From Physcomitrium patens (lineage: Eukaryota > Streptophyta > Bryopsida > Funariales > Funariaceae), in assembly GCF_000002425.4 (NCBI RefSeq), contig NC_037265.1, positions 1,515,893-1,579,892 on the forward strand: DNA of 64,000 nucleotides, in the 5' to 3' direction. The translations under genes were made by a program, and so were the position numbers. Shown piece after piece: positions 48,684-60,600 of the stretch. The notes beneath the pieces are model-generated. The model was given only the letters and a program-made list of their open reading frames with translations, had not been told where the DNA came from and did no database searches. Positions within the stretch are counted from its first letter, which is position 1, and each line of letters starts with the position of its first letter.

Positions 48684-49934
48684 TGTCACAGTGTCGTAGT
48701 ATAAATGCTTATAGTATATAAAAATTAGTTAGAACACATTAAATGTTAATAAATCTAAATGAATGTTAGAGTGGATAATAGATTAAATTAAAAAAGAAAA
48801 AGTATGAAAAAACTTTATTTTATTTTCCTTACTTAGTTTGATTATAGTACATAAAAGTTATAGAACCTTAATGTTAAGTATGAAGCCTTGAGAGGAGATA
48901 GTGGCCTAAAGATGAAGATTTAAACTAATAGGAGGTTAATTGGGAGGGATGAAACCAAGGCATGGTTGGATGAAGGTAGAAATAAGGATCTTCATCCCCA
49001 TTGGTTGAAATCCATGCCCAATTAGGAGGCTGCCCGCGACCTTGATAAGGATTTTCGGCGATTTCAAACTGGCCATTAGGAAATCAGAGGCAAAGGTTGT
49101 AAAGTTTAGGACTTTGGCTACAATTTTTGTACAAATTTTATAGGGTTTGGAGTTAGGGTAAATAAGTTATAGCCGTTTGAAGTTAAGGTGTCAATTTGAG
49201 ACCTACTGTTACTCTTTTGAGTTTAAGAGGAGTCTTATGAAAGCTTTTGGAGATCGGAAGGAGCAGCTGAAAGGGCAACTTTAAGACATACATCTTTTGC
49301 GAATGCAAATTTTGCATTTGGAGTTTATGTGATAGAGTAATAGGAAGTTAAAGACAGCGCATTCAAATCAAAGGCAGTAAGTAAATGGTTTCATTCAAAG
49401 TAGTGTTAGGAGCCATAACTTGAGTTTTTGAACGAAATTTTGGCTCAAACTTCAGGAGAATGTAAAAATTTGTGTTAAAAAGCTATTTATATAAGTTTCG
49501 TGGCATTTGGACTTATGGTTTGTGAGATATGAAGAAAATTGTGCGTGGATATATAAAGATTAGGGTTTGAAGTGACTGTTAGGGTTTTGAAGATATCTCA
49601 AGTTTCGCAACAAATTTGCGGTTGAAATTTGTTGTAAAAATTATTAACAACATATTAGTACTTAATGTAAATTTTGATCTTGTTTGGACAGTTGGATCAA
49701 GAGTTATGAGGTGTTGAGGTTTGGGAGAATTTCCACACAAGGATATACAAGGTTTTAGAGTACTTCTACCATATTTTGGGTGTTGTTGGTTATTTAAGAT
49801 TTAAGTATTTGGTGTAATTGTCCCAAAAGGAGACTTATATATATAAAATTAGGGTTTCCTTATTTTAAGCTTGATTGAGCAATTAGTGACAGCCAGAAGC
49901 CTAGTGCTTTCTTGAGGTAAAACCTCTCTATCCC
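48684..49934. other. Unassigned 1.25 kb, possibly an LTR-like remnant
   Basis: It begins TGTCACAGTGTCG exactly where element F homology ends and runs to the left LTR of element E. No coding frame is seen. Isolated TTAGGGTTT words occur (for example near 49560 and 49850) but not as an array. A TG start at a break in another element suggests an LTR, but no second copy or target duplication was found. Confidence 0.35.
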
Positions 49935-50443
49935 GACAACGGACACAGAAATACAGACTCGAGATCTAACAAGAAGTTCAAGAAGAACTAGCAAGAACTA
50001 GATTAATCAGATGAATACAAGAATAACACAAGAGACGTGAGCTACTGTCATGGACACAGAAATACAGACTCGAGATCTAACAAGAAATTCAAGAAGAACT
50101 AGCAAGAATTAGATTAATCAGATGAATACAAGAACAACACCAGAGAGGTGAGCTAGAGCTCTAAGAGATGTATTGTGCAGACTGAAGAACTCTTCAACCT
50201 CGATTCTAATATATACTCTTATTTAGAAAGCTTCTCAAGTAATTTCTACCAACTAGGAAGCTTCTAGAAGGTTCTAGAGACTTGTTTCTAGAAGGTTCTA
50301 GAAACTTGTCTCTAGAAGGTTCTAAGGACTATGTCCCTAACATCTTCTACCAACTAAGAAGCTTCTAAAAGGTTCCAGAGACTTGCTTCTAGAAGGTTCT
50401 AGAAGCTTGTCTCTAAAAGGTTCTAAAGACTATGTCCTTAACA
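49935..50443 (-). repeat. 3' LTR of element E
   Basis: It contains a 111-bp tandem duplication (first unit from 49935, second from 50046) and several repeats of an AGAAGGTTCTAGA-like motif. The inner end is CCTTAACA (50443), next to a pyrimidine tract TCACCCCTTCCTTTAG, the complement of the polypurine tract. The outer end (GACAACGG) has lost the expected TG start. Confidence 0.82.
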
Positions 50444-50493
50444 TCACCCCTTCCTTTAGCTTCGAGGTCTTTGAGAAGTAATATTGTTGTTAA

Positions 50494-50847
50494 TCAGTAC
50501 CAATGCAAGAAAATGAAGATTTGTCGGATAATGTCTGCTATGAACTCCAACTGTTGTTCACGATGCAAGTGGTTCATTGGCCCTTGAAGCCAATGGTAGT
50601 GGCCTATGCCTTCGACTTTTGACCAAGCATGAACTTCCGTGTCTTCATTGTGAAATTGTCCTGCAAACACGCCTTCTGGCTGACCATCGTAAGCAGGCTC
50701 GAACTCAAATACAATGACTAATGATCGCTTACTCGGTATCCTCTGTCGTCATCGTGATGTAGGCAGTTTTTCATCTCAGGGTCGCCTTCGTGAGCTAGTT
50801 GGTTGAGATAATCTGACTGGCATAGTATCTATCTCTTGGCTATCCAT
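50494..50847 (-). pseudogene. Post-pol accessory frame of element E
   Basis: From the ATG at 50847 the minus strand encodes about 117 codons to TGA at 50494, with two in-frame TGA codons in the N-terminal third. The C-terminal two thirds are open and match the A and B accessory frames: SLVIVFEFEPAYDG, then GHYHWLQGPMNHLHREQQ, then FIADIIRQI. Position, size and motif order are the same as in A. This is the most diverged copy, and the part that stays conserved (HY..L.GP.NHL.REQ) is probably the functional core. Confidence 0.65.
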
Positions 50848-50978
50848 ATCAAAAGACCAAACTATGGCTACTAAAAAAATTCTACTTTATCTTGGAGAAA
50901 ATAACTACATCAACTACGAATTTTGGTGGTGCTCTCTCCCTTTCTTATATTCTTGGATGAGCAAGCTTCAGAAGGAAG

Positions 50979-52427
50979 CTATCGTTGAGCCGGCTTAGGT
51001 TTATGAGGATGTTGTTGATGAAACTTTTGTACCTTTCGCAGTGCATTGGCGAGATTTTCAGCTGGCTCCCACGTTCGCTCATTAATTTCGTAGCCGCACC
51101 AATGAATAAGATACTCCAACTTGTTCCACCTTTGCCGTGAATCCAACACCTTTTCAACCTCGTATTCCTCGTGGTTCTCGATAACAATATTAGGTGGCGG
51201 ACATTGCACTCTTCCATGAAAAGACAACTCTCGATAAGGCTCCAACAAATAAACATGAAAGATTAGATGTACCTTCATAGAAGTTGGTAATTCTAGATAG
51301 TACGCCACTGGATTGATTTGCTTCTAGATGATAAATGGTCCCAATCTTTGATAGTCTGACTTATCACATGGTTGCTTGGTCTTGGTATTTTGTCGAAGAA
51401 GCCATGCTTTATCTCCAATTTTGAAAGTAGAAGCTTGATTCCAAAATCTATTTGTAAACACCTTATAGGATTCTTGAGCGGATTGGAATTGAAGCTTCAA
51501 CGTATTTTGAAGCTCTGATAGTTGTTTCACAAATCTTTCAGCTGTTGGATTGTTCTTTGTTGATGGACTCAATAAATCAAGCTTCGGATGATATCCATAA
51601 TTGGAAAAGAATAGTGTGTTTTGAGTCAACGCATGGAGAGTGTTGTTATATGCAAACTCGACTAGCGGTAGATATGTGGTCCAATCGTCTTGTTGATAGT
51701 TGATGCTGCATCGTAAGTATTGTTTCAAGACTTTATTCATCCGTTCTGTTTGGCCGTCAATTTGAGGATGAAAAGCTGAAAAAAGCTTCTTATCCACCTT
51801 TTGTATCTCAAAGAAAGATCTCCAAAACTTTGATACGAACTGGGTTCCTCGATCTGATACAATATCATCTGATAGTCCATGATATCGATACACATTATCG
51901 AGAAAGAGCCTTATCGTGACTTCACTGGACGATGTCTTCTTGCAATGGACAAAGTGTGCCATCTTTGTAAGCCAATCTACCACGACAAAGATACTGTCAA
52001 ATGAGTTCGATGATAGTAGGTCCGTGATGAAGTCCATGGAAACTGAAGACCATGATCGACGTTGAATCGGCAATGGCTGTAGGAATTTATAAGGGCAATG
52101 CCGAGGATTCTTCGATCATGAACAGATGTTGCAGGAGAGGACAAAATCTTTCACATCCTTCTACATTTGAGGCCACTAAAAGTCAGGAGAAATAAGCTCC
52201 AAGTTCTTGTTGAATCCAAAATATCTTGCAGTTGGAAAATCGTGGCGAGATTGAAGAACTTGGAGTCGTGCTAGTCCTTTTGGGATATACAACCGCTCCT
52301 CAAAGTATAAAAGATCTCCCTCCACCTTGAACTTGTCATCATTGACTTGCTGCTTGATATGAATGGCTACTGAATCTTCAATGGTCACAGTACGTACTTG
52401 ATTCAAGAAGTGAGCATCAATTGGCAC
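50979..52427 (-). pseudogene. Element E integrase and chromodomain
   Basis: Catalytic residues on the minus strand: Asp in SMDFITDLL (about 52035), Asp in VSDRGTQF (about 51855) and Glu in DGQTERMN (about 51745), all intact. The zinc-finger region (52176-52075) has stops. The C-terminal barrel (AWLLRQNTKT) lies near 51400. The chromodomain is at about 51165-51010 (VEKVLDSRQRWNK, YLIHWCGYEINERTWEPAEN), ending PHKPKPAQR before the stop at 50979. A stop near 51311-51324 separates barrel and chromodomain. Confidence 0.87.
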
Positions 52428-52469
52428 AACAGTAGCGCAAAGCTGAAATTACTCTAGCTTCAACAACGT

Positions 52470-53924
52470 CATACATTGTTGATCAAACCCTGCTTCTCCA
52501 GTCTTTGGTACAAGATAGGATCTCCTCGATAAGGCATCACATAGTCCTTACTGCTTTCCAAGTTGATAAGTGATAACAAAATCGAACCTAGATAGCGACA
52601 TACTCCACCGAGCTTGACGTCAATTTAAAACTCGAGCCGACATGAAATACTCCAAATTCTTGTGATCTGTGTATACGATCACTGAGTGTACAACTTTTTC
52701 AAGAAAATGATGCCATTCTTGGAAAGAATCCACTATAGCAAGAAGTTCCTTATCGTGGATCTCATAATTGATTTCAGCAATAGAGAACTTTCGAGAATAG
52801 AATGCAACCAAATAGAGCTTCTTGTCTTCTCTCATTTGTGAAAGTACAGCTCCTAAAGCAAAATCCAAAGCATCAGTTTCTAAATAAAAGGCCTTTGTAA
52901 AGTCTGGATGTACCAAGATTGGAGCCGTAGTAAATGCGGTCTTCAGTTCTAGAAACGCCTTCTCCGCTAAAGGTCCCCATTCCAGCTTATCCTTGCATGT
53001 CAACCGAGTGAGAGGAGCAGCAACTTGAAAGTAATTCTTGATGAAGATCTGATAGAAGTTAGCAAAATCAAAAAAGCATTGTACGTCTCTAACCGTCTTC
53101 AAAACCTCCCAAGACACGATTGCTTCCACCTTCTTGGGGTCCATCTTCAAGCCTTCCGTAGTTGCAATGAATCCCAAAAACTCCATCTCTATTTAGTAAA
53201 ATAAATACTTCTCTAACTTGGCATATAGTCCTCGCTTGCGTAGTTTCTCCAAGACCAAACGAACATGCTTTTCATGCTCTTTCTCATTTTTGGAGAATAT
53301 CAAAATATCATCCAAATAGATGACAATAAAATCGTCAAGGTACTCTCGGAAAATGTCATTCATCATATGTTGAAAGACTATTGGAGCATTGGTAAGACCA
53401 AAAGGCATGACACTATATTCAAAATGGCCATACTTTGTACGGAACGTTGTCTTCCACTCATCTCCTTCCTTGATTTGTACGAGGTTGTAAGCTCTCCTTA
53501 GATCAATTTTTGTAAAGATCCTCGCACGTCCAAGTTGTTCTAAGAGACCAAAAATCAAGGGTACCGGATAATGATTCTTCTTTGTTACCTTGTTGAGGCC
53601 TCGATAGTTCACGCACATCCGCAATGAGCCATCTTTTTTCTTCACAAATAAGATAGGTGCTCCAACTGACGATTTTGAATGACGGATGAAGTTCTTGGCT
53701 AGATTCTCGTCGATGTACTTTCGCAACTCCGCCAACTCCGTCTGCAAAAGATTATAGATTGGGCCAAAATGTGGTTGAACTCTTTCTTGCAAGTCTATGG
53801 TGCAATCATATAGTCGATGTTCCGGTAGCATGTCAGCATTCTTCTTTTGAAACATGTCTTTAAAATCCTTATATTGCTCTTGTATACTTGCTGTCGAGAT
53901 CTTCTCCCCAGTAGGTAGAGCCAC
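52470..53924 (-). pseudogene. Element E reverse transcriptase and RNase H
   Basis: RT is open for 243 codons (53924-53193) with [46 protein letters not shown] and an intact YLDDILIFSK. One TAA at about 53193, where relatives have Gln, separates it from the next 188 open codons, which contain FLGFIATTEG, FYLETDALDFALGAVL and HDKELLAIVDSFQEWHHFL. All catalytic positions that I can see are present. Confidence 0.88.
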
Positions 53925-53998
53925 ATAAATGACAAATGGTGTGCCTTTCTTAGACGATCTTATAAACGTTCTTGCTTCAATGAATAAGGATTTTTTTA

Positions 53999-54340
53999 TT
54001 ACGGGTTTCTACTAGGCTTGCTCGTAGGTGGTTTTGTGGAAAAGGTCATCTTCCGCAACCTCCAATCTATGGATGGGTTAGGCTTTTCCAACCAGGAAAG
54101 ACCAAAAATAACAGGATTTGATGGGATTCTAATAATATTAAAAATAATATGACTACTATGGCCCTTAAACGTCACTTCTATAGGTTTTGATTCATGGGTG
54201 ACACTACCAGACAATAAAGATCGCCCATCTATGACCTCAACGAGAACAGGTTTGGATTTTTGTACTTAAAGGATCTTATGGCGCTTCGCAAATTCTTCGT
54301 CTAAGAAATAAGCAAATGCTCCTGAATCTAATAATGCTAA
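53999..54340 (-). pseudogene. Element E protease domain
   Basis: The minus strand shows ALLDSGAFAYFLDEEF (about 54340-54290), an intact D-S-G-A active site, then a stop after KRHKIL, then VEVIDGR and the 71-codon stretch ending near 53999 that includes FGLSWLEKPNPSIDW. Confidence 0.8.
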
Positions 54341-54469
54341 GGTTCTCAGTTTTTGAAGGCTAATAAAGAAAGGGATTGTAAAGCAAACGACTAGTTGAGC
54401 GAAAAGAAAGGAACCTGGTTGTTGTTGCGATATTTCACTGTCTAGCCGTAGGGTTTCTATTGTGATTGG

Positions 54470-55481
54470 GCATTCTCATTTTTTTGAACAAATGTGCCTC
54501 TAGTCCTGACAATACATCAATTTTTCTTCTTATGACAGTTTCCAACTTTGTGGCCTTCTTCACTACAATACAAGCATAGACCTTCTTCCATATGCCGCTT
54601 TTTTTCTTCTAGAGTAAAGAATTTGATACATACCACATTAATTTCTATATCTTCTACTTCTAAATGTGAATTCACGCTACTTGCCGACATAGTTGGGGCA
54701 TGGCGAACCGTATGTTGTCTTGAACGTTGATCTTAGCGGCATTAGAATAGGCGGTTATCGCACTTCACAGCTTGGCTAATAGCTTTGTTGAGCGTTTGCG
54801 GATCAGAAAGAGCTAACAGCAAATCCTTCACATCGTCCTTTAAATCCCAATAGAATTGACTCATCAACGCTTCTTTGTCCCAATTGATGTCGCATGCTAA
54901 TTACTTGAAGTCCGATGCATAGACTGATGTAGAGCGCATCCCTTGTCATAGTGATCAGATCTTTGTTGTAGCCCATCGAACCTTGTTGTGTTTACCAAAT
55001 GCTCCGCAAACGCCTCCAAAAAGGTTTCAAAGTTATTTAGTATGGACAATCGTTTCTCAAACAAACGAGCAAACCATGATAGAGCTTGCCCTGTAAGTAA
55101 GGTTCCAACAAGCCTAACACATGACTCTTCCATTGGATAGCATTTGGGCTGTAAAACTATTATCAATCTGATTTGGTTGACGAATCCTCAAAACTTGGAA
55201 TAGATACTATCAAACTTGTCCGAAACGCTAACTCTGGGCTCTTTATGTTATAGTACCAGTGGTGCTTCTCGAACTTGAGGTAAAGTTGATTCTCCAAGTG
55301 TAGAAGTTTGAGGTTGGTGCAACCTAGATTGTGCCATCCCAGATGCTCCATCATTATGAAGTCTTGCCACGGCTCCTTCAATCTCTACAATTCTTTGCGA
55401 TAACATAGTGAGGGCATTCATGATAGCATCCAACTTGGACTCCGAATTTTTTGTCATACTAATGTCTTGGCCTCCGGTCAT
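54470..55481 (-). pseudogene. Element E gag
   Basis: A start at 55481 (MTGGQDISMTKNSES) opens 77 codons; homology continues in shifted frames through VRLVGTLLTGQALSWF (about 55120-55070) to a CCHC knuckle CLYCSEEGHKVGNC near 54580-54538. The leader to the right (55500-55740) holds a tandem copy of a block of about 110 bp containing GTTTAGAGGAGGGTA. Confidence 0.8.
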
Positions 55482-55760
55482 TCTAAGAGAAGGACAGAAA
55501 TGACTCTACAAGAAGACAATATTGGTTTAGAGGAGGGTACTCCGCAACCTCTAAAATACCTTAGCAGCTTCAAAAAAAGGATAATCCACTCTCTCCAAGA
55601 AGAATAAGACTCCAATATTGTAACAAAAGAAGTATCAGTTTAGAGGAGGGTAATCTGCAACCTCTAAAATGCTAGTATACTTCCAATCAAAGGGGTAATC
55701 TATACTCTAACTAGGAAGAAACTAGCTCTGATATCTGAGGTGAGTGAAGTCTCGACAAAC

Positions 55761-56182
55761 TGTCATGGACAAAGAAATACAGACTCGAGATCTAACAAGA
55801 AGTTCAAGAAGAACTGGCAAGAACTAGATTAATCAGATGAATACAAGAACAACACCAAAGAGGGGAGCTACTATCACGGATACAGAAATACAGACTCGAG
55901 ATCTAACAAGAAGTTCAAGAAGAATTGGCAAGAACTAGATTAATCAGATGAATACAAGAACAACACCAGAGAGGTGAGCTAGAGCTCCAAGATATGTGTT
56001 GTCGAGACTGAAGAACTCTTCAGCCTCGATTCCAATATATATTCCTATTTAGGAAGCTTCTCAAGCAACTTCTACTAACTAGGAAGCTTCTAGAAGGTTC
56101 TAGAGACTTATTTCTAGAAGGTTCTAGAAACTAGTCTCTAAAAGATTCTAAGGACTATGTCCCTAATATCTTCTACTAACTA
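55761..56182 (-). repeat. 5' LTR of element E, truncated
   Basis: It starts TGTCATGGACAAAG and carries the same 111-bp tandem duplication (units from 55761 and 55872) as the left LTR. Homology ends at about 56182, corresponding to about 50357 in the left LTR, so about 87 bp of its outer end are missing. Confidence 0.85.
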
Positions 56183-56506
56183 ATGTGTTGATAGCTTGCA
56201 AAACAAACTAATTATATGGTGTACATATAGAAAACTTGCCTTGCATGTTAAGATATGTATTTTACAAAGTCAACACATTTTGGAGGTTTTATAGGACATT
56301 GTCACATAGCTCCTAATTAAGAGTATATATAGAATCAATTTTTTTTTAGTCCTTAGTCTTATTTTAAGACCAATCTTTGAATTTTTTGGCAATAGCTATT
56401 CTAACTCAATACTATATCAACTTTGTGTGACTTTTTAGTTTTTTTTTCAAATCAGAAGAAGGTATTAAGGATTTTTTTTTTTTTTTTGAGATTCATATCC
56501 TTGACA
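56183..56506 (+). repeat. Partial A/B-family LTR fused to the element E LTR
   Basis: From TGTTGATAGCTTG onward this matches the second part of the A-family LTR in plus orientation and ends TCCTTGACA (56506). Its first about 200 bp are absent; the E LTR abuts it directly. A long T run lies at 56472-56487. Confidence 0.78.
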
Positions 56507-57423
56507 TGAACTTGTTAAAATTAACATAAATATATTTTATTTATAATCCAAAATATCTTTATTTTTATTTACAACTAAAATAAAATTCTATTCTAATTTT
56601 TTTAATTTGATATTTAATATGTAACTACGATTTTATATATAAATTTCTATTCACGTCTTTTTAGACTAGTTTAATACTTACTAGTATAAGTATATATATC
56701 TATGACAATTCATGCTAATCTACTAAATGAAGTATGACATATTTATTTATGTTAAAAAAAATTAAATATAATGTAGTTAAGTATTTTTAAAACATAAATT
56801 TTATAGATAATATAGAACCATCTCATTTAATGGTTTTAACATAACTTGAAGAATTATTTTTAATCAAAGATGTGAGATTAATCAATTTTTTTGATAATAA
56901 TATCAAGCTTAAGTAATTATACATATCAAAGATATTCAATAATAGTAGGACTCACAATAAGTCAAGTCAAAATTTTAGAATAAAGATATCAATAAAATTA
57001 ACTACATCTACATAATCCTAAATTCCAAATTTCTAAATCTACCATGTCAAATGTCAAAATCCTAAAATTAAAGTCAAAGCAACTCTATCTTTAAAACTAT
57101 GATCTTGTATGACAAATTATTTATACTATTAGAATTACTAACCTCAAAAATGAGAAGATACATTCCATTAAAATTAAACAATAAAGGTGTCAAGAAACTA
57201 GAAATACCTACATAATTCTAACTTATAAATTATAAGTTTCAAATCATAAACTTATCGTTTATTTTATAAACTAAACAAATTAGATATTTTATATAGGTAC
57301 TTACAATAATCTTCTAGTCTATGTAAATATCTTATCTAGACCTAATTTTATATTTTTTACTAACTTATAAGTGTATTATGTATTGATTTAAGACTCGTTT
57401 TAAAAGGTATCTTTCTAAGAATG
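56507..57423. other. AT-rich sequence downstream of the NLR-type gene
   Basis: No coding frame or repeat family recognised. As the LRR gene is on the minus strand, this would hold its 3' untranslated region and terminator, but I cannot place a polyadenylation signal with confidence in such AT-rich DNA. Confidence 0.4.
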
Positions 57424-57601
57424 CATTGATCATTCTTTTTGATAATGATATCAAGCTTGAGTATCTTCCTATATCAAATTAAGTCAAAGATGCCATGTAG
57501 CCCAATTTAATTGGCAATGATGTCAAACTTATGCATCCATTTGTATTTAAAGGAGTCAAAGATGTGAGGTTGCCCAATTCATTTGGCAATGATATCAAGC
57601 T
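57424..57601 (-). pseudogene. LRR units continuing past the stop codon
   Basis: In the same frame as the LRR exon and directly after its TGA (57602-57604), the minus strand reads SLISLPNELGNLTSLTPLN and then SLTSLPIKLGYMASLT before a TAA, followed by a decayed SSLISLSKR. That is about two and a half further LRR units, so the stop lies within the ancestral array. Confidence 0.8.
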
Positions 57602-60600
57602 TCAGCATCCATTCAAATTTAAGGTAGTAAAATATGTAAGGTTACCCAATTCATTTGGCAATGAATTCAAGCTTGTGCATCCATTCATATTTAAGGTAGT
57701 CAAAGATGTGATGTTGCCCAATTCATTTGGCAATGATGTCAAGCCTTCGCACCATTCCATATTTAAGGTAGTCAAAGATGTGAGGTTGCCTAATTCATTT
57801 GGCAATGATGTCAAGCTTGAGCATCCATTCATATTTAAGGTAGTCAAATATGTGAGGTTACCCAATTCATTTGGCAATGATTTCAAGCTTGTGCATCCAT
57901 TCATATTTAAGGTAGTCAAAGATGTGAGGTTGCCCAATTCAATTGGCAATGATGTCAAGCTTTTGCACCACTCCATATTTAAGGTACTCAAAGATGTGAG
58001 GTTGCCTAATTCCTTTGGCAATGATATCAAGCTTATGCATCCATTCATATCTAAGATAGTCAATAATGTAAAGTTACCCAATTCCCTTGGTAATGAAGTT
58101 AAGCTTAAGCATCCAGTCATATTTAAGGAAGTCAAAGATGTGAGGTTTCCCAATTCATTTGGTAATGATGTCAAGCCTTTGCAGCACTCCATTTTTAAAG
58201 TGGTCAAAGATGTGAGGTTGCCTAATTCATTTGGCAATGATATCAAGCTTTTGCACCACTGTATATTTAAGGTAGTCAAAGATATGAGGTTGCCCAATTC
58301 ATTTGGCAATGATGTCAAGCTTGAGCATCCATTCATATTTAAGGTAGTCAAATATGTGAGGTTACCCAATTCATTTGGCAATGATTTCAAGCTTGTGCAT
58401 CCATTCATATTTAAGGTAGTCAAAGATGTGAGGTTGCCCAATTCATTTGGCAATGATGTCAAGCTTGAGCATCCATTCATATTTAAGGTAGTCAAATATG
58501 TGAGGTTACCCAATTCATTTGGCAATGATTTCAAGCTTGTGCATCCATTCATATTTAAGGTAGTCAAAGATGTGAGGTTGCCCAATTCAATTGGCAATGA
58601 TGTCAAGCTTTTGCACCACTCCATATTTAAGGTAGTCAAAGATGTGAGGTTGCCTAATTCCTTTGGCAATGATATCAAGCTTATGCATCCATTCATATCT
58701 AAGATAGTCAATAATGTAAAGTTACCCAATTCTCTTGGTAATGAAGTTAAGCTTAAGCATCCAGTCATATTTAAGGAAGTCAAAGATGTGAGGTTTCCCA
58801 ATTCATTTGGTAATGATGTCAAGCCTTTGCAGCACTCCATTTTTAAGGTGGTCAAAGATGTGAGGTTGCCTAATTCATTTGGCAATGATATCAAGCTTTT
58901 GCACCACTGTATATTTAAGGTAGTCAAAGATATGAGGTTGCCTAATTCTTTTGGCAATGATGTCAAGCTTGTACATCCATTCATGTTTAGGATAGTCAAA
59001 GATGTGAGGTTGCCCAATTCCTTTGGCAATGATATCAAGCTTGAGCACTCATTTATATATAAAATAGTTAAAGATATGAGGTTGCTTAATTCATTTGGCA
59101 ATGATATCAAGCTTGAGAATCCACTTATATATAAAGTAGTCAAAGATGTAAGGTTGCCAAATTCATTTGGTAATGATGACAAGCTTTTACACGATTGCAT
59201 ATACAAGGTAGTCAAAGATATGAGGTTGCCAAATTCATTTGGCAATGACATCAAGCTTGAGCACTCACTTATATATAAAGTAGTCAAAGATGTGAGATTG
59301 CCAAATTCATTTGGCAATGATGGCAAGCTTAAGCATCCATTTATATTTAAGGTAATCAAATATGTGAGGTTACCCAATTCATTTGGCAATGATTTCAAGC
59401 TTATGCATCCATTCATATGTAAGGTAGTCAAAGATGTGAGATTGCCAAAGTTTTTTGGCAATAATGTCAAGCTTCTGCATTCATTCATATTTAAGGTAGT
59501 CAAAGATGTAAGGTTGCCCAATTCATTTGGCAATGATGTCAAGCTACCACATCCACTTATGTTTAAGGTAGTCAAAGATATGAGGTTGCCCAATTCCTTT
59601 GGCAATGATGTCAAGCTACCACATCCACTTATGTTTAAGGTAGTCAAAGATATGAGGTTGCCCAATTCCTTTGGCAATGATGTCAGGCTTGAGCACCACC
59701 CCATATCTAAGGTAGTCAAAGATGAGAGGTTGCCCAATTCATTTGGTAATGATGTCAAGCTTGAGCACTGACTCAGATCTAAGGTGGTCAAAGATGTGAG
59801 GTTTCCCAATTCTTTTGGTAATGATGTCAAGCTTTCACAACAATTCATATTTAAGGTAGTCAAAGATGTGAGGTTTCCCAATTCATTTGGCAATGATGTC
59901 AAGCTTATGCATCCATTTATTTTGAAGGTAGTCAAAAATATGAGATTACTCAATTCTTTTGGCAATGATGTCAAGCTTTTGGACCACTCCATATTTAACC
60001 AAGTCAAAGATGTGAGGTTGCCCAATTCATTTGGCAATGATGAGAAGTTTTTGCAATATGCCATATTTAAGGTAATTAAAGATGTTATGTTGCCAAATTC
60101 TTTCTGCAATGATGACAATCTTTTGCATCTTTTCATATTTAAGGTAGTCAAAGATGTGAGATTGCCCAATTTATTTGGCAATGATGTCAAGGTTGAACAC
60201 CTTTTTATATTTAAGGTAGTCAAAGATTTGAGGTTGCCCAATTTATTTGGCAATGATGTCAAGCTATTACAATTTGATACATCAAAGATAGTCAAAGATG
60301 TGAGATTGCCCAATTCATTTGGTAATGATGTCAATTTTTTGCACTCTCTTATATTTAACGTGGTCAAAGATGTGAGGTTGCCCAATTCATTTGGCAATGA
60401 TGTCAAGCTTAAGCATCCATTCATATTTAAGGTAGTCAAAGATGTGAGCTTACCCAATTCATTTGGTAATGATGTCAATTTTTTGCACCCTTTCATATTT
60501 AATGTAGTCAAAGATGTGAGGTTGCCCAATTCATTTGGCAATGATGTCAAGCTTAAGCATCCATTCATATTTAAGGTAGTCAAAGATGTGAGGTTACCCA

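Larger units (their letters stand above)
49935..56182 (-). mobile_element. Element E: Ty3/gypsy chromodomain element of a second family
   Basis: The 3' LTR is on the left (49935-50443) and a truncated 5' LTR on the right (55761-56182). Minus-strand order is gag with CCHC knuckle, protease, RT, RNase H, integrase, chromodomain and a post-pol frame. Proteins are related to A/B but clearly a different family, and the LTRs are unrelated in sequence. RT and integrase catalytic residues are intact; few stops interrupt pol. A primer region with ATATCAGAGC (minus strand, 55736-55745) lies beside the right LTR. The outer end of the right LTR is lost, so no target duplication can be tested. Confidence 0.88.

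Noticed and set aside
49100-49860. Several TTAGGGTTT words suggesting interstitial telomere repeats
   Set aside because: Only isolated single motifs, not an array.
57531-59771. A 746-codon plus-strand frame with repeats of VVKDVRLPNSFGNDVKL type, plus similar frames at 59784-60701 and 60948-61301
   Set aside because: It is the exact antisense of the LRR exon. The 72-bp repeat happens to lack stops in that frame, and the minus strand gives a recognised LRR domain linked to NB-ARC.
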